From assembly GCF_030295405.1 (NCBI RefSeq), contig NZ_AP027080.1, positions 4,795,001 to 4,859,000 on the forward strand: a stretch of 64,000 nt of DNA, written 5' to 3'. Numbering within the stretch: the stretch's first letter is position 1; every line of letters starts with the position of its first letter. The translations under genes and the position numbers were made by a program. Positions 52,467-61,213 of the stretch are shown here, in pieces. This DNA is from Mesoterricola silvestris (GTDB taxonomy: Bacteria > Acidobacteriota > Holophagae > Holophagales > Holophagaceae). Under the pieces are notes generated by a model. It did no database searches and was not told where the DNA came from. It saw only the letters and a program-made list of their open reading frames with translations.

Positions 52467-53563
52467 ACCGGTTCAAGCTCCTCTACGGGGGTTCCATCGT
52501 GGCCCTGGCCGCCCTGGCCGCCGCGCTGGGCGCGGCCCTGGTTCTCTCGGCCATCGGCGCGAGCCCCGCCGCCACCTTCGTGACCATCTTCACGGGGCCC
52601 TTCAAGGACGTCTTCGGCCTCACCGAGATCCTCGTGCGGGCCGTGCCGCTCATCCTCGTGGCCCTGGGCATCGCCATCGCCTTCCGCAGCGGCATCATCA
52701 ACATCGGCGCCGAGGGGCAGATGCTCATGGGCATCCTCGCCGCCACCGCCACGGCCCTGGCCCTGCCCACCTGGCCCAAGGCGGCCCTGCTTCCCCTGGT
52801 GATCCTCGCCGGGGCCCTGGGGGGCGCCCTCTGGGCGGGCATCGCCGGATTGCTCCGGGCCCGCCTGGGGGTCAACGAGATCCTCTCCACCGTGATGCTC
52901 AACTACATCGCGGCGCAGTTCTACACCTTCTTCCTGCGCGGGCCCATGATCGATCCCGGCGAACTGGAGACGGGCTCGGGGACGCCCCAGTCCATGCGCC
53001 TCCCGGAGGCCGCCTTCCTGGACCGGATCGTGCCGGGCACGCGGCTCCACATGGGGCTCGTCCTCGCCCTGGCGCTCTGCGTCTGCGTCTGGTTCTTCCT
53101 GTGGCGCACCACCTGGGGCTTCCGGCTCCGGGCCGCGGGCGCGGAGGCGAAGGCGGCGCGCTACGCCGGCATCCACGTCCCGGGCTCCCTGGTGGCCGCC
53201 ATGTGCCTGTCGGGGGCCTTCGCGGGCATCGCCGGGGCCGTGGAGGTGTGCGGCGTGCACCACCGGGCCATCGAGAACATCACCTCGGGCTACGGGTTCG
53301 CGGGCATCGTGGTGGCGCTCTTCGGGGCGCTGCACCCCGCGGGCATCGTGCCGGCGGCCTTCTTCTTCGGGCTCCTCCTGGTGGGCTCGGACATGACCCA
53401 GCGCAGCGCCGGGGTCCCCGCGAACATGATCCTGGTGCTCATGGGCGTGCTCATCCTCTGCATCGTCTCGGCCAAGATGTACCTCAACAACCCCTACGCG
53501 CAGGAACGGGCGGCACGGTTCTTCGCGCGGTTCCGCACGTCCGGCGCGGGAGAGCCCTCATGA
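52463..53563 (+). CDS. Nucleoside ABC transporter, permease 1
   Basis: A 366-residue membrane protein of the BPD_transp_2 type, like NupB/YufP. It has about ten hydrophobic segments and the motif IAFRSGIINIGAEGQMLMG, typical of the first permease of this transporter class. Its ATG overlaps the ATPase stop (ATGA) and its stop overlaps the next ATG. The RAAGAEAKAARYAGI segment after the middle helices contacts the ATPase in relatives. Confidence 0.93.
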   Translation: MNRFKLLYGGSIVALAALAAALGAALVLSAIGASPAATFVTIFTGPFKDVFGLTEILVRAVPLILVALGIAIAFRSGIINIGAEGQMLMGILAATATALALPTWPKAALLPLVILAGALGGALWAGIAGLLRARLGVNEILSTVMLNYIAAQFYTFFLRGPMIDPGELETGSGTPQSMRLPEAAFLDRIVPGTRLHMGLVLALALCVCVWFFLWRTTWGFRLRAAGAEAKAARYAGIHVPGSLVAAMCLSGAFAGIAGAVEVCGVHHRAIENITSGYGFAGIVVALFGALHPAGIVPAAFFFGLLLVGSDMTQRSAGVPANMILVLMGVLILCIVSAKMYLNNPYAQERAARFFARFRTSGAGEPS

Positions 53564-54507
53564 CCCACGACCTCGTCTACAACATCCTGTCGCTGGGGGT
53601 GCCCTTCTCCGTGGCGCTGCTCCTGGCCTCCCTGGGGGAGATGTTCAACCAGCGCGCCGGCGTCTTCAACCTCGGGTGCGAAGGCATCATGTGCATGGGG
53701 GCCTTCCTGGGCTTCCTGCCGGCCTTCTTCCTGAAGACGGGCCCCCTGGCCCCCTACGGAATCGTGCTGGGGTTCGCCGTGGCGGCCGCGGCGGGGGTCG
53801 TGCTGGGCCTGCTCTTCGCCCTGGTCACCGTCACCTTCCGGGCCGAGCAGGGCATCGCGGGCATCGGCCTGCAGATGCTGGGCTGGGGCGTGGCCGGCAC
53901 CCTCTTCCGGCACTTCATCGGCGGCGTCACCGGGGTGGAGGGCCTGGCGGCCTGGTCCATCCCCGGCCTCTCCCGCATCCCCTTCCTGGGGGGCATCCTC
54001 TTCAATCACAATCCCATGGTCTACGTGGCCTTCCTCATGGTCCCGGCCAGCTGGTACGTGCTCTTCAAGACCCCCTGGGGCCTGAAGGTGCGGGCGGCGG
54101 GCACCGAGCCCCGGGCGGCGGACAGCATGGGCATCAACGTGAACCGCGTGCGCTACCAGGCCCTCATGCTGGGCGGCGCCATGGCCGGCCTGGGCGGCGC
54201 CTACCTGTCCCTTTGCCAGGCCAAAATGTTTGCGGACGACCTAGTAGCCGGACGTGGGTTCATCGCCGTGGCCCTGGTGTACTTCGGCCGCTGGAGCCCC
54301 CTGGGCGTCCTGGGCGGCGCCCTGCTCTTCAGCCTGGCCCAATCGCTGCAGCTGGCCATTCAGGTGGCGGGCATCAAGTTCCCCTATGAATTCGCCGTGA
54401 TGCTCCCCTACGTCCTGGTCATCCTGGTGCTCTCCCTGGCCCGCAAGGCCCGCATGCGCGGCCCCACGCACCTGGGCGTGCCCTTCAACCGCGAAATGAG
54501 GTACTGA
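53560..54507 (+). CDS. Nucleoside ABC transporter, permease 2
   Basis: A 315-residue membrane protein like NupC/YufQ, with the motif GEMFNQRAGVFNLGCEGIMC near the N-terminus and VRAAGTEPRAADSMGINV as the coupling region. Starts at 53560 in a 4-base overlap with permease 1. Together with receptor, ATPase and permease 1 it completes the importer. Confidence 0.93.
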   Translation: MTHDLVYNILSLGVPFSVALLLASLGEMFNQRAGVFNLGCEGIMCMGAFLGFLPAFFLKTGPLAPYGIVLGFAVAAAAGVVLGLLFALVTVTFRAEQGIAGIGLQMLGWGVAGTLFRHFIGGVTGVEGLAAWSIPGLSRIPFLGGILFNHNPMVYVAFLMVPASWYVLFKTPWGLKVRAAGTEPRAADSMGINVNRVRYQALMLGGAMAGLGGAYLSLCQAKMFADDLVAGRGFIAVALVYFGRWSPLGVLGGALLFSLAQSLQLAIQVAGIKFPYEFAVMLPYVLVILVLSLARKARMRGPTHLGVPFNREMRY

Positions 54508-54509
54508 GC

Positions 54510-54887
54510 ATGGAACCCGATCTCACGACCCTGCTGGAAACCCTCCGCCGCATGTACCCCACCTCCCTGGTGCGCACCCTGCCCGAGCCGGCCATGTTCC
54601 TGCGCAGCAACACGGGGCGCACCTTCCATGCCGAAGGCATGCAGGTGCTTTCGGCCGAATCCGCTCTGGCCTACGCCTCGGCCTACATGCGGGGCCTGCG
54701 GGAGCGCATCGCCGCCACCGCCGACTACCAGCTCAACGAGGAGCACCCCTGGATCATCGGCATCCACCCCGGCGACCTCACCTCGCCGCCCCTGATCTTC
54801 ATCTTCGGCAACATCATCCGGTCCGGGAAGGAGGCCTGGGTCGAGCTGGGCTACCCCCGGTACGAGGCCCTGGATTTCCCCTCCTAA
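54510..54887 (+). CDS. Unknown 125-residue protein of the transporter operon
   Basis: Starts 2 bp after permease 2 and ends just before the next promoter region, so it is the last gene of the transporter operon. Residues LLETLRRMYPTSLVRTLPEP and EEHPWIIGIHPGDLTSPPL are prominent. No signal peptide, no membrane segment and no known motif. The C-terminus includes YPRYEALDFPS. It is probably cytoplasmic and involved in purine use, but only by context. The stop (TAA) overlaps the start of the 27-bp motif region. Confidence 0.7.
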   Translation: MEPDLTTLLETLRRMYPTSLVRTLPEPAMFLRSNTGRTFHAEGMQVLSAESALAYASAYMRGLRERIAATADYQLNEEHPWIIGIHPGDLTSPPLIFIFGNIIRSGKEAWVELGYPRYEALDFPS

Positions 54888-54914
54888 AATTTTTTACTCA
54901 CGGGTGAAAAAAAC
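54888..54914. promoter_or_regulatory. 27-bp motif before xanthine dehydrogenase
   Basis: AATTTTTTACTCACGGGTGA then AAAAAAC; here TTTTTT, TCAC, GTGA and AAAAAA form a good palindrome. Same length and ends as the motif at 49780-49806. It lies 43 bp before the xanthine dehydrogenase start, where a repressor or activator site is expected. Confidence 0.55.
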
Positions 54915-54956
54915 CCGCCTGGGTTAGACTGGAAGCACCCAGTGAAAGGCCACCAC

Positions 54957-57521
54957 ATGTCCACGCTCCAGGTAAACGGCCGGGAAATCGTCACCTCCAA
55001 GGACATGAACCTCCTGGAGTTCCTCCGGGAGGAGCTGAACATCACGTCGGTGAAGAACGGCTGTTCCGAAGGGGCCTGCGGATCCTGCATGGTGCTCATC
55101 GACGGCAAGGCCTCCCGGGCCTGCCTGTTCAAGATGGACAAGCTGGACGGCAAGAAGGTGGTGACCGTGGAGGGCCTCAGCCCCCGCGAGAAGGAGGTCT
55201 TCGGCTGGTCCTACGCGGAGGCGGGGGCGGTCCAGTGCGGCTTCTGCATGCCCGGCATGGTCATCAGCACCAAGGGCCTCCTGGACGTGAACCCGGACCC
55301 CAAGCCTGAGGAGATCACCAAGGCCCTGGCCCAGAACATGTGCCGGTGCACCGGCTACGTGAAGATCGAGAAGGCCGTGCTCAACGCGGCGCGGATGCTG
55401 CGCGAGGGCACCCCGGTCCCGGACGATTCCAGCATGGCCCTGGCCGTGGGCGAACGCATCTGCCGCACCGACGCCCGGGACAAGGCCCTGGGCACGGGGC
55501 TCTACGTGGACGACATGAAGCGCCCCGGCATGCTCCACGGCGCCGTGCTGCGGCCCCCCAAGGCCCGGGTCCTCGTCAAGGGCATCGACGCCGCCGAAGC
55601 CCTGGCCATGCCCGGCGTGAAGGCCGTCCTCACCGCCGCCGACGTCCCGGGGGAGCGCCACCAGGGCCACATCATCCACGACTGGCCCGCCATGATCGCC
55701 GTGGGCGAGGCCACGCGCTACGTGGGCGACGCCATCGCCCTGGTGGCCGCCGAGACCCGCGCCAAGGCCAAGGCCGCCGTGGCCGCGATCAAGCTGGACT
55801 ACGAGGAGCTGCCAGCCCTCACCGACCCCCGGCGCGCCCTGGACGAGGACGCCCCGAAGCTCCACCCCAAGGGCAACCTGCTGGCCAAGACCGTCCTGCG
55901 CCGGGGGGACCCGGACAAGGCCATCGCCGAGGCCGCCCACCTCATCGTCAAGACCTTCACCACCCCCGAGACCGAGCACGCCTTCATGGAGCCCGAAAGC
56001 GCCCTGGCCGTGCCCGAGGCCGACGGCACCCTGACGGTGTACACGGGCACCCAGAGCATCTACGACGACCACAAGGGCATCATCGGCGTCCTGGGCGTGG
56101 GCCCGGAGCGGGTGAAGGTCATCAGCGCCTACGTGGGCGGCGGGTTCGGCGGCAAGGAGGACCTCATCGTCCAGCACCACGCCGCGCTCCTGGCCAACCA
56201 CCTCAAGGTCCCCGTGAAGGTGACCCTGGGCCGGCAGGAGAGCCTCAAGGTCCACCCCAAGCGGCACGCCTTCGAGATGGAGTACACCGTCGCCGCGGAC
56301 GCCCAGGGCCGCATCACGGCCGTGAAGGCCCATCTCCTGGAGGACACCGGCGCCTACGCCTCCCTGGGCGGACCCGTGCTGCAGCGGGCCTGCACCCACG
56401 CCGCGGGGCCCTACAAGATCCCCAACGTCGATATCGTGGGCACCGGCGTCTACACCAACAACCCTCCGGGCGGGGCCTTCCGGGGCTTCGGCGTCACCCA
56501 GTCCTGCTTCGCCATGGAGTCCTGCATCACCCTGCTGGCCAGGGAGGTGGGGCTCACCCCCTGGGAGATCCGCTGGCTCAACGCCGTGGAACCCGGGGAC
56601 GTGCTCCCCAACGGGCAGATCGTCGACGCGGGCACCGCGCTCAAGGAGACGCTCCTGGCGGTGAAGGACCTCTGCGAGCGGCGCCCCGACGCGGGCATCG
56701 CCTGCGCCATGAAGAACGCCGGCATCGGCGTGGGCCTGTCGGACGTGGGCCGGGTGCGCATCCGCGTGCAGGACGGCCAGGCCGTCATCTACACCAGCGC
56801 CGCCTGCATCGGCCAGGGCCTGGCCTCGGTGCTCATGCAGTTCGTGGCCAACGCCTCGGGCCTCTCCTGGGGCCAGATCCGGGTGGCCACCCCCGACACC
56901 TCCAATTCCCCCAACGGCGGCACCACCACCGCCTCGCGCCAGACCGTCTTCAACGGGGAGGCCGCGCGCCTCGCGGCCCAGGACCTGAAGCTGGACCTGG
57001 CCGGCCACACCCTGGAACAGCTGGAGGGCCGCGAATACTACCGGGAGTACTCCGGCGTCACCGACCCCTTCGCCTCGGACAAGCCCAACCCCGTCAGCCA
57101 TGTCGCCTACTCCTACGCCACCCAGGTGGTTCTCCTGGACGCCGCGGGCCGGCTCGAGAAGGTGGTGGCGGCCCACGACATCGGCAGGGCCATCAATCCC
57201 ACCCAGGTGGAGGGTCAGATCGAGGGCGGCGTCGTCATGGGCCTGGGCTACGCCCTCACCGAGGACTTCCCGCTCAAGGACGGCGAGGTGATGGCCAAGT
57301 ACGGCACCCTGGGCCTGTTCAAGGCCGCCAACGTGCCGCCCATCGAATCCATCATCGTGGAGAAGAACGCCGATCCCCTCGCCTACGGCGCCAAGGGCCT
57401 GGGCGAGATCACCACCATCCCCACGGCGCCGGCCGTGGCCGGGGCCTACTTCCACCGGGACGGGGTCTTCCGGGTGGACCTGCCCCTGGCGGGCACCCCC
57501 TACACGCGGAAGAAGGGATGA
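54957..57521 (+). CDS. xdh: Selenium-dependent xanthine dehydrogenase
   Basis: An 854-residue molybdenum hydroxylase that oxidises xanthine (probably to urate). N-terminal [2Fe-2S] ferredoxin with NGCSEGACGSC, then the second cluster QCGFCMPG...CRCTGY, then the molybdopterin part with YVGGGFGGKEDL, GAFRGFG and the C-terminal AKGLGEI containing the active-site Glu. No FAD domain, as in the selenium-dependent class. I chose the ATG at 54957; a GTG 15 bp earlier is possible. The flanking selenium genes are the main reason for the selenium call. Close relatives act on other purines. Confidence 0.88.
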   Translation: MSTLQVNGREIVTSKDMNLLEFLREELNITSVKNGCSEGACGSCMVLIDGKASRACLFKMDKLDGKKVVTVEGLSPREKEVFGWSYAEAGAVQCGFCMPGMVISTKGLLDVNPDPKPEEITKALAQNMCRCTGYVKIEKAVLNAARMLREGTPVPDDSSMALAVGERICRTDARDKALGTGLYVDDMKRPGMLHGAVLRPPKARVLVKGIDAAEALAMPGVKAVLTAADVPGERHQGHIIHDWPAMIAVGEATRYVGDAIALVAAETRAKAKAAVAAIKLDYEELPALTDPRRALDEDAPKLHPKGNLLAKTVLRRGDPDKAIAEAAHLIVKTFTTPETEHAFMEPESALAVPEADGTLTVYTGTQSIYDDHKGIIGVLGVGPERVKVISAYVGGGFGGKEDLIVQHHAALLANHLKVPVKVTLGRQESLKVHPKRHAFEMEYTVAADAQGRITAVKAHLLEDTGAYASLGGPVLQRACTHAAGPYKIPNVDIVGTGVYTNNPPGGAFRGFGVTQSCFAMESCITLLAREVGLTPWEIRWLNAVEPGDVLPNGQIVDAGTALKETLLAVKDLCERRPDAGIACAMKNAGIGVGLSDVGRVRIRVQDGQAVIYTSAACIGQGLASVLMQFVANASGLSWGQIRVATPDTSNSPNGGTTTASRQTVFNGEAARLAAQDLKLDLAGHTLEQLEGREYYREYSGVTDPFASDKPNPVSHVAYSYATQVVLLDAAGRLEKVVAAHDIGRAINPTQVEGQIEGGVVMGLGYALTEDFPLKDGEVMAKYGTLGLFKAANVPPIESIIVEKNADPLAYGAKGLGEITTIPTAPAVAGAYFHRDGVFRVDLPLAGTPYTRKKG

Positions 57522-58552
57522 GCCTCGAGATCGTCAGGGCCCTCGCCGAAGGGGACGAACCCCGGGTCCTCTGCACCGTCCTCAAGGTGAAGGGCTCTGC
57601 CCCCCGCCACGCCGGGGCCATGCTCCTGGCCGGTCCCGGGGGCCTGGTGATGGGCTCCGTGGGCGGCGGCCGCGGGGAATCCATGGTCCTGGCCGCATGC
57701 CGGGAGGAACGCGGGGCCCCCGCCGTGCTGGAGATCGACATGCAGGGCATGGAGGCCGAAGGGCCCGCCATGGTCTGCGGGGGCACCAGCCGGATCCTGG
57801 TGGAGCCCCGGGTTTCCGGCGCCCCCTACCGCGCCGCCCTGGAGCGGCTGCGGCGGGGGGAGCGCGTCGTCCTGGTCAAGCGCCTGGCCACGGGGGAAAC
57901 CGGGGTCCTGGACGCCGGGTGCGCCTGGATCCACGGGCGGGTGGAGGGGGCCGATCCCGCCCTGGCCGCCCAGGCCCTGGCCACCGGGCACCCGGTGCTG
58001 GCGGAGGCCGACGGGCTCTTCTTCGACCCCGTGCTGCCCCGGGAAAAGCTCCTGATCCTGGGCGGCGGCCACGTGGGCCGGGCCCTGGCGGCCCTGGCGC
58101 CCGGCCTGGGCTTCCAGGTGACCGTGGGCGACGACCGCCCCGAGTACGCGGACCCGGCGCGGTTCCTTCCGGGCGTCGCCACCCTCGCGGGCAGCTTCAC
58201 CTCCATCGTGGAGCGCTTCGCCTTCGACCCGTCCACCTACGTGGTGATCGTCACCCGGGGGCACCTGTGCGACCTGGAATGCGTGCGGGCGGTGCTGGGA
58301 AGGCCCTACCGCTACGCGGGCTTCATGGGCAGCGCCCGCAAGACGCGCCTGGTCCTGGCCCAGGTGGCCGAGGAGGGCTTCGAGGCCGTCAAGGTGGAAT
58401 CCCTGTGCGCCCCCATCGGCCTGGAGATCGGCGCCGAGACCCCCGAGGAGCTCGCCGTGGCCATCGCCGGCGAACTCATCGCCGTGCGCCGCGACGGCGC
58501 CTGGGTCCAGGCCCGCATCCCGGCCCGGAAGGCCCGGCGCGGAACCCCATGA
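57518..58552 (+). CDS. XdhC-family molybdenum enzyme maturation factor
   Basis: A 344-residue protein with an N-terminal XdhC/CoxI part (TVLKVKGSAPRHAGAMLLAG, GSVGGGRGE) and a C-terminal Rossmann domain (KLLILGGGHVGRALA). Such proteins bind molybdenum cofactor and help insert its terminal sulfur, or here probably selenium. ATG overlaps the dehydrogenase stop and its own stop overlaps the next ATG, both as ATGA. The YVVIVTRGHLCDLEC motif is typical. Confidence 0.85.
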   Translation: MSLEIVRALAEGDEPRVLCTVLKVKGSAPRHAGAMLLAGPGGLVMGSVGGGRGESMVLAACREERGAPAVLEIDMQGMEAEGPAMVCGGTSRILVEPRVSGAPYRAALERLRRGERVVLVKRLATGETGVLDAGCAWIHGRVEGADPALAAQALATGHPVLAEADGLFFDPVLPREKLLILGGGHVGRALAALAPGLGFQVTVGDDRPEYADPARFLPGVATLAGSFTSIVERFAFDPSTYVVIVTRGHLCDLECVRAVLGRPYRYAGFMGSARKTRLVLAQVAEEGFEAVKVESLCAPIGLEIGAETPEELAVAIAGELIAVRRDGAWVQARIPARKARRGTP

Positions 58553-59301
58553 ACCTCGCGGATGCCCTGTTTCCCCTGCTGCCGGGAGGCGGGGGGGTCG
58601 TCGCGTTCGTGGGCGCGGGCGGCAAGACCACGGCCCTGTTCCGCCTGGCCCGGGAGGTGGCGCCCCGCCCCGTCCTGGTCACCACCACCACCCACCTGGC
58701 CGACCCCCGACTGGAGCCCGGACGCGGGGGGCGGGTGGTCTTCGCGCCGGAGATGGAGCATCCCTTCGCCGGAGGCCCCCTGCCCCCCGCCGTCCCCGGC
58801 CCCACGATCCTCCTGGCCCGGGAGGCGGACGCCCCGGGCAAGGTCAAGGGCATCCATCCCTCCTGGGTCCCCCCCCTGCGCCGCACCTGGGACCTGGTGC
58901 TGGTGGAGGCGGACGGCTCCCGGCGCCTGCCGGTGAAGGCGCCCTCGGAGCCGGAGCCCGTGCTCCCCGAAGGGCCGGACCTGGTGGTGGGCGTGGTGGG
59001 AGTGGACTGCCTGGGCAGGCCCCTGGACGGGACCGTCGCCCACCGCCCGGAGCGCTTCGCCGCGGTCACGGGCTGCGACCCGGGCCAACCCATCGGCTGG
59101 GACCACCTGGCCGCCCTCGTCGGGCATCCCCAGGGCCTTTTCAAGGGCGCCTCCGGGGCCCGGGTCCTGCTCCTGAACAAGGCCGACACCCTCGCCTCCC
59201 CCCCGGACCTGGCCGGGTTTCGCGCCGACCGCGTCCTGCTGTGTTCCCTCCAGGCCCCGGATGGCGTCATCCTCGTGGAGGAGGGCGCCCCGTGGCGATG
59301 A
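58549..59301 (+). CDS. yqeC: YqeC-like selenium-dependent hydroxylase accessory protein
   Basis: A 250-residue P-loop protein with VAFVGAGGKTTALFRLAREV at the N-terminus and LVLVEADGSRRLPVKAP in the middle, the two features of the YqeC family linked to selenium-dependent molybdenum hydroxylases. The late LLLNKAD motif suggests a GTP-binding protein. Biochemical task unknown. Overlaps both neighbours by 4 bases. Confidence 0.85.
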   Translation: MNLADALFPLLPGGGGVVAFVGAGGKTTALFRLAREVAPRPVLVTTTTHLADPRLEPGRGGRVVFAPEMEHPFAGGPLPPAVPGPTILLAREADAPGKVKGIHPSWVPPLRRTWDLVLVEADGSRRLPVKAPSEPEPVLPEGPDLVVGVVGVDCLGRPLDGTVAHRPERFAAVTGCDPGQPIGWDHLAALVGHPQGLFKGASGARVLLLNKADTLASPPDLAGFRADRVLLCSLQAPDGVILVEEGAPWR

Positions 59302-60089
59302 TCGAAGGCAGGTTGGTGATTGTGCGGGGGGCCGGGGACCTGGCCACGGGGGTGATCCTGCGCCTGGTGCGCGCGGGGTTCCGGGTGGCGGCCCTGGAAA
59401 CCGGGAAGCCCAGCGCCATCCGGCGCACCGTGAGCTTCTCCGAGGCCCTGTACGACGGCTCGGCCACCGTGGAGGGGATCCGCGCCCTGCGCCTGGCGGA
59501 ACTTCCGGAGCGGTGGTCTCCGGGGGACCCCGTGGCCGTGCTGGAGGACCCCGGCTGCGCCCTCCTGGCCCGCGTGCGGCCCGCGGCCCTCGTGGATGCC
59601 ATCATCGCCAAGCGGAACCTGGGCACCCGGCTGGACATGGCGCCCGTGGTGGTGGCCCTGGGCCCGGGCTTCACGGCCGGGGTGGACGCCCACGCGGTGG
59701 TGGAGACCAACCGGGGCCACGACCTGGGCCGCGTGCTCCTTTCCGGCTCCGCCCAGCCCAACACCGGCGTCCCTGGCCTCATCGCGGGCCACGGCGCCGA
59801 ACGGGTCATCCACGCCCCCCGGGCGGGGCGGGTGGAACCGCGCTGCGCCATCGGGGACACCGTCGCCGCCGGGGACCCGGTGCTGGCCATCGGCGGGGAA
59901 CCCGTGCCCGCCCCCATCGGCGGGGTGGTGCGGGGCCTCATCCGCCCCGGCTTCCAGGCCGAAAGGGGCCTCAAGGTGGCCGACGTGGATCCCCGGTGCG
60001 TGCGCGAGCACTGCTTCACGGCCTCCGACAAGGCCCGGGCCATCGGCGGCGGCGTCCTGGAGGCCCTCCTCATGCTGGGGACCCCATGA
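59298..60089 (+). CDS. yqeB: YqeB-like selenium-dependent hydroxylase accessory protein
   Basis: A 263-residue protein of the YqeB/EF2563 family, a marker of selenium-dependent molybdenum hydroxylase systems. Visible are an N-terminal Rossmann-like VIVRGAGDLATGVILRL, LDMAPVVVALGPGF, AVVETNRGHDLGRV and a C-terminal SDKARAIGGGVLEAL. ATG at 59298 overlaps the yqeC stop; a GTG two codons upstream is also possible. Probably acts in making or inserting the selenium cofactor. Confidence 0.85.
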   Translation: MIEGRLVIVRGAGDLATGVILRLVRAGFRVAALETGKPSAIRRTVSFSEALYDGSATVEGIRALRLAELPERWSPGDPVAVLEDPGCALLARVRPAALVDAIIAKRNLGTRLDMAPVVVALGPGFTAGVDAHAVVETNRGHDLGRVLLSGSAQPNTGVPGLIAGHGAERVIHAPRAGRVEPRCAIGDTVAAGDPVLAIGGEPVPAPIGGVVRGLIRPGFQAERGLKVADVDPRCVREHCFTASDKARAIGGGVLEALLMLGTP

Positions 60090-61213
60090 TCTACCTGGAC
60101 AACGCCGCCACCAGCCACCCCAAGGCCCCGGGGGTGGCGGAGGCGGTGGCGTCGTGCCTGGCCTCCGGGGCCTGCAGCCCGGCCCGCGCCAGCCACCGCC
60201 TCGCCCGCGACGCCAGCCGCGTCGTCTTCGAAACCCGGGAGGCCTGCGCGGCCCTCCTGGGCGCCGCGGAATCCGAGCGCCTGGTCTTCACCCGGAACGC
60301 CACCGAGGCCCTGAACCTGGCCATCCTCGGCAGCGTCCCCGACGGGGGCACCGTGGCCGTCTCCTCCCTGGAGCACAACGCCGTCATGCGGCCCCTGCGC
60401 CACCTGGAGGCCACCCGCGGGGTGCGCGTGCGGGTGATCCCCTTCGACGCCCTCGGACGGCCCGACCCCGTGGAACTCAAGGGGGCGCTGTGGATGGCCC
60501 CGGACCTCCTGGTGCTCACGGCGGCCAGCAACGTCACCGGGTGCCTGACCCCCGTGGCCGAGGTGGCCGCGCTGTGCCGGCGCCTGGGGGTGCCCATCTG
60601 CGTGGACGCGAGCCAGTGCGCGGGGCACCTGCCCCTGCCTTCGGGCTGCGATTTCGTGGCGTTCTCCGGCCACAAGGGCCTCCTGGGCCCCCCCGGCACC
60701 GGAGGGCTCCTCCTGGGCCCCGGCGCCCGCCCCGCCCCGCTCATCCTGGGGGGCACCGGCAGCGCTTCGGAAAGCGAGGCCCAGCCGGACTTCCTCCCGG
60801 ACCGCTTCGAGGCGGGCACCCCCAACGTTCCGGCCCTGGCGGGGCTGGGGGCGGCCCTGCGGTTCCTGGACGCGGAAGGCCCCGGCCTCCACGTGCGGGA
60901 GCGGGCCCTGTGCGAGGACCTGGCCCGGGGCCTCCTGGACCTGCCCGGCGTGACCCTCCTCGGCCCCGGCCCCGGGGAGGACCGGGCGCCGGTGCTCTCC
61001 ATCACCGTCCAGGACCGGGACCTGGGGGAACTGGCCCTGGAACTGGACCGCCTGGACATCTGCACCCGGATGGGCCTGCACTGCGCGCCGGCCGCCCACC
61101 GGAGCCTGGGGACCCTGGAGGCCGGGGGCGCCCTGCGCTTCTCCCCCGGATTCGCCACCACCCCCGGGGAGATTCGGGAGACCCTGGAAGCCATGAAGGA
61201 ACTCCTCGCATGA
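60086..61213 (+). CDS. Cysteine desulfurase-family PLP enzyme of the selenium cluster
   Basis: A 375-residue class V aminotransferase-fold enzyme starting IYLDNAATSHPKAPG. The PLP lysine is in FSGHKGLLGPPGTGG, and an active-site-loop cysteine is present in RMGLHCAPAAHRSLG, so desulfurase or selenocysteine lyase activity is plausible. It belongs to the subgroup often encoded beside selD in organisms with labile-selenium enzymes. It may deliver sulfur or selenium to the cofactor. Overlaps neighbours by ATGA on both sides. Confidence 0.85.
   Translation: MIYLDNAATSHPKAPGVAEAVASCLASGACSPARASHRLARDASRVVFETREACAALLGAAESERLVFTRNATEALNLAILGSVPDGGTVAVSSLEHNAVMRPLRHLEATRGVRVRVIPFDALGRPDPVELKGALWMAPDLLVLTAASNVTGCLTPVAEVAALCRRLGVPICVDASQCAGHLPLPSGCDFVAFSGHKGLLGPPGTGGLLLGPGARPAPLILGGTGSASESEAQPDFLPDRFEAGTPNVPALAGLGAALRFLDAEGPGLHVRERALCEDLARGLLDLPGVTLLGPGPGEDRAPVLSITVQDRDLGELALELDRLDICTRMGLHCAPAAHRSLGTLEAGGALRFSPGFATTPGEIRETLEAMKELLA

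Noticed and set aside
54924-57455. 843-codon open frame antisense to xanthine dehydrogenase
   Set aside because: Its translation is His/Gly/Asp-rich noise and the opposite strand encodes a clear enzyme.
60086-61213. Cysteine desulfurase as the housekeeping IscS/SufS
   Set aside because: No isc or suf neighbours; its place in the selenium operon and subgroup features fit a dedicated role.
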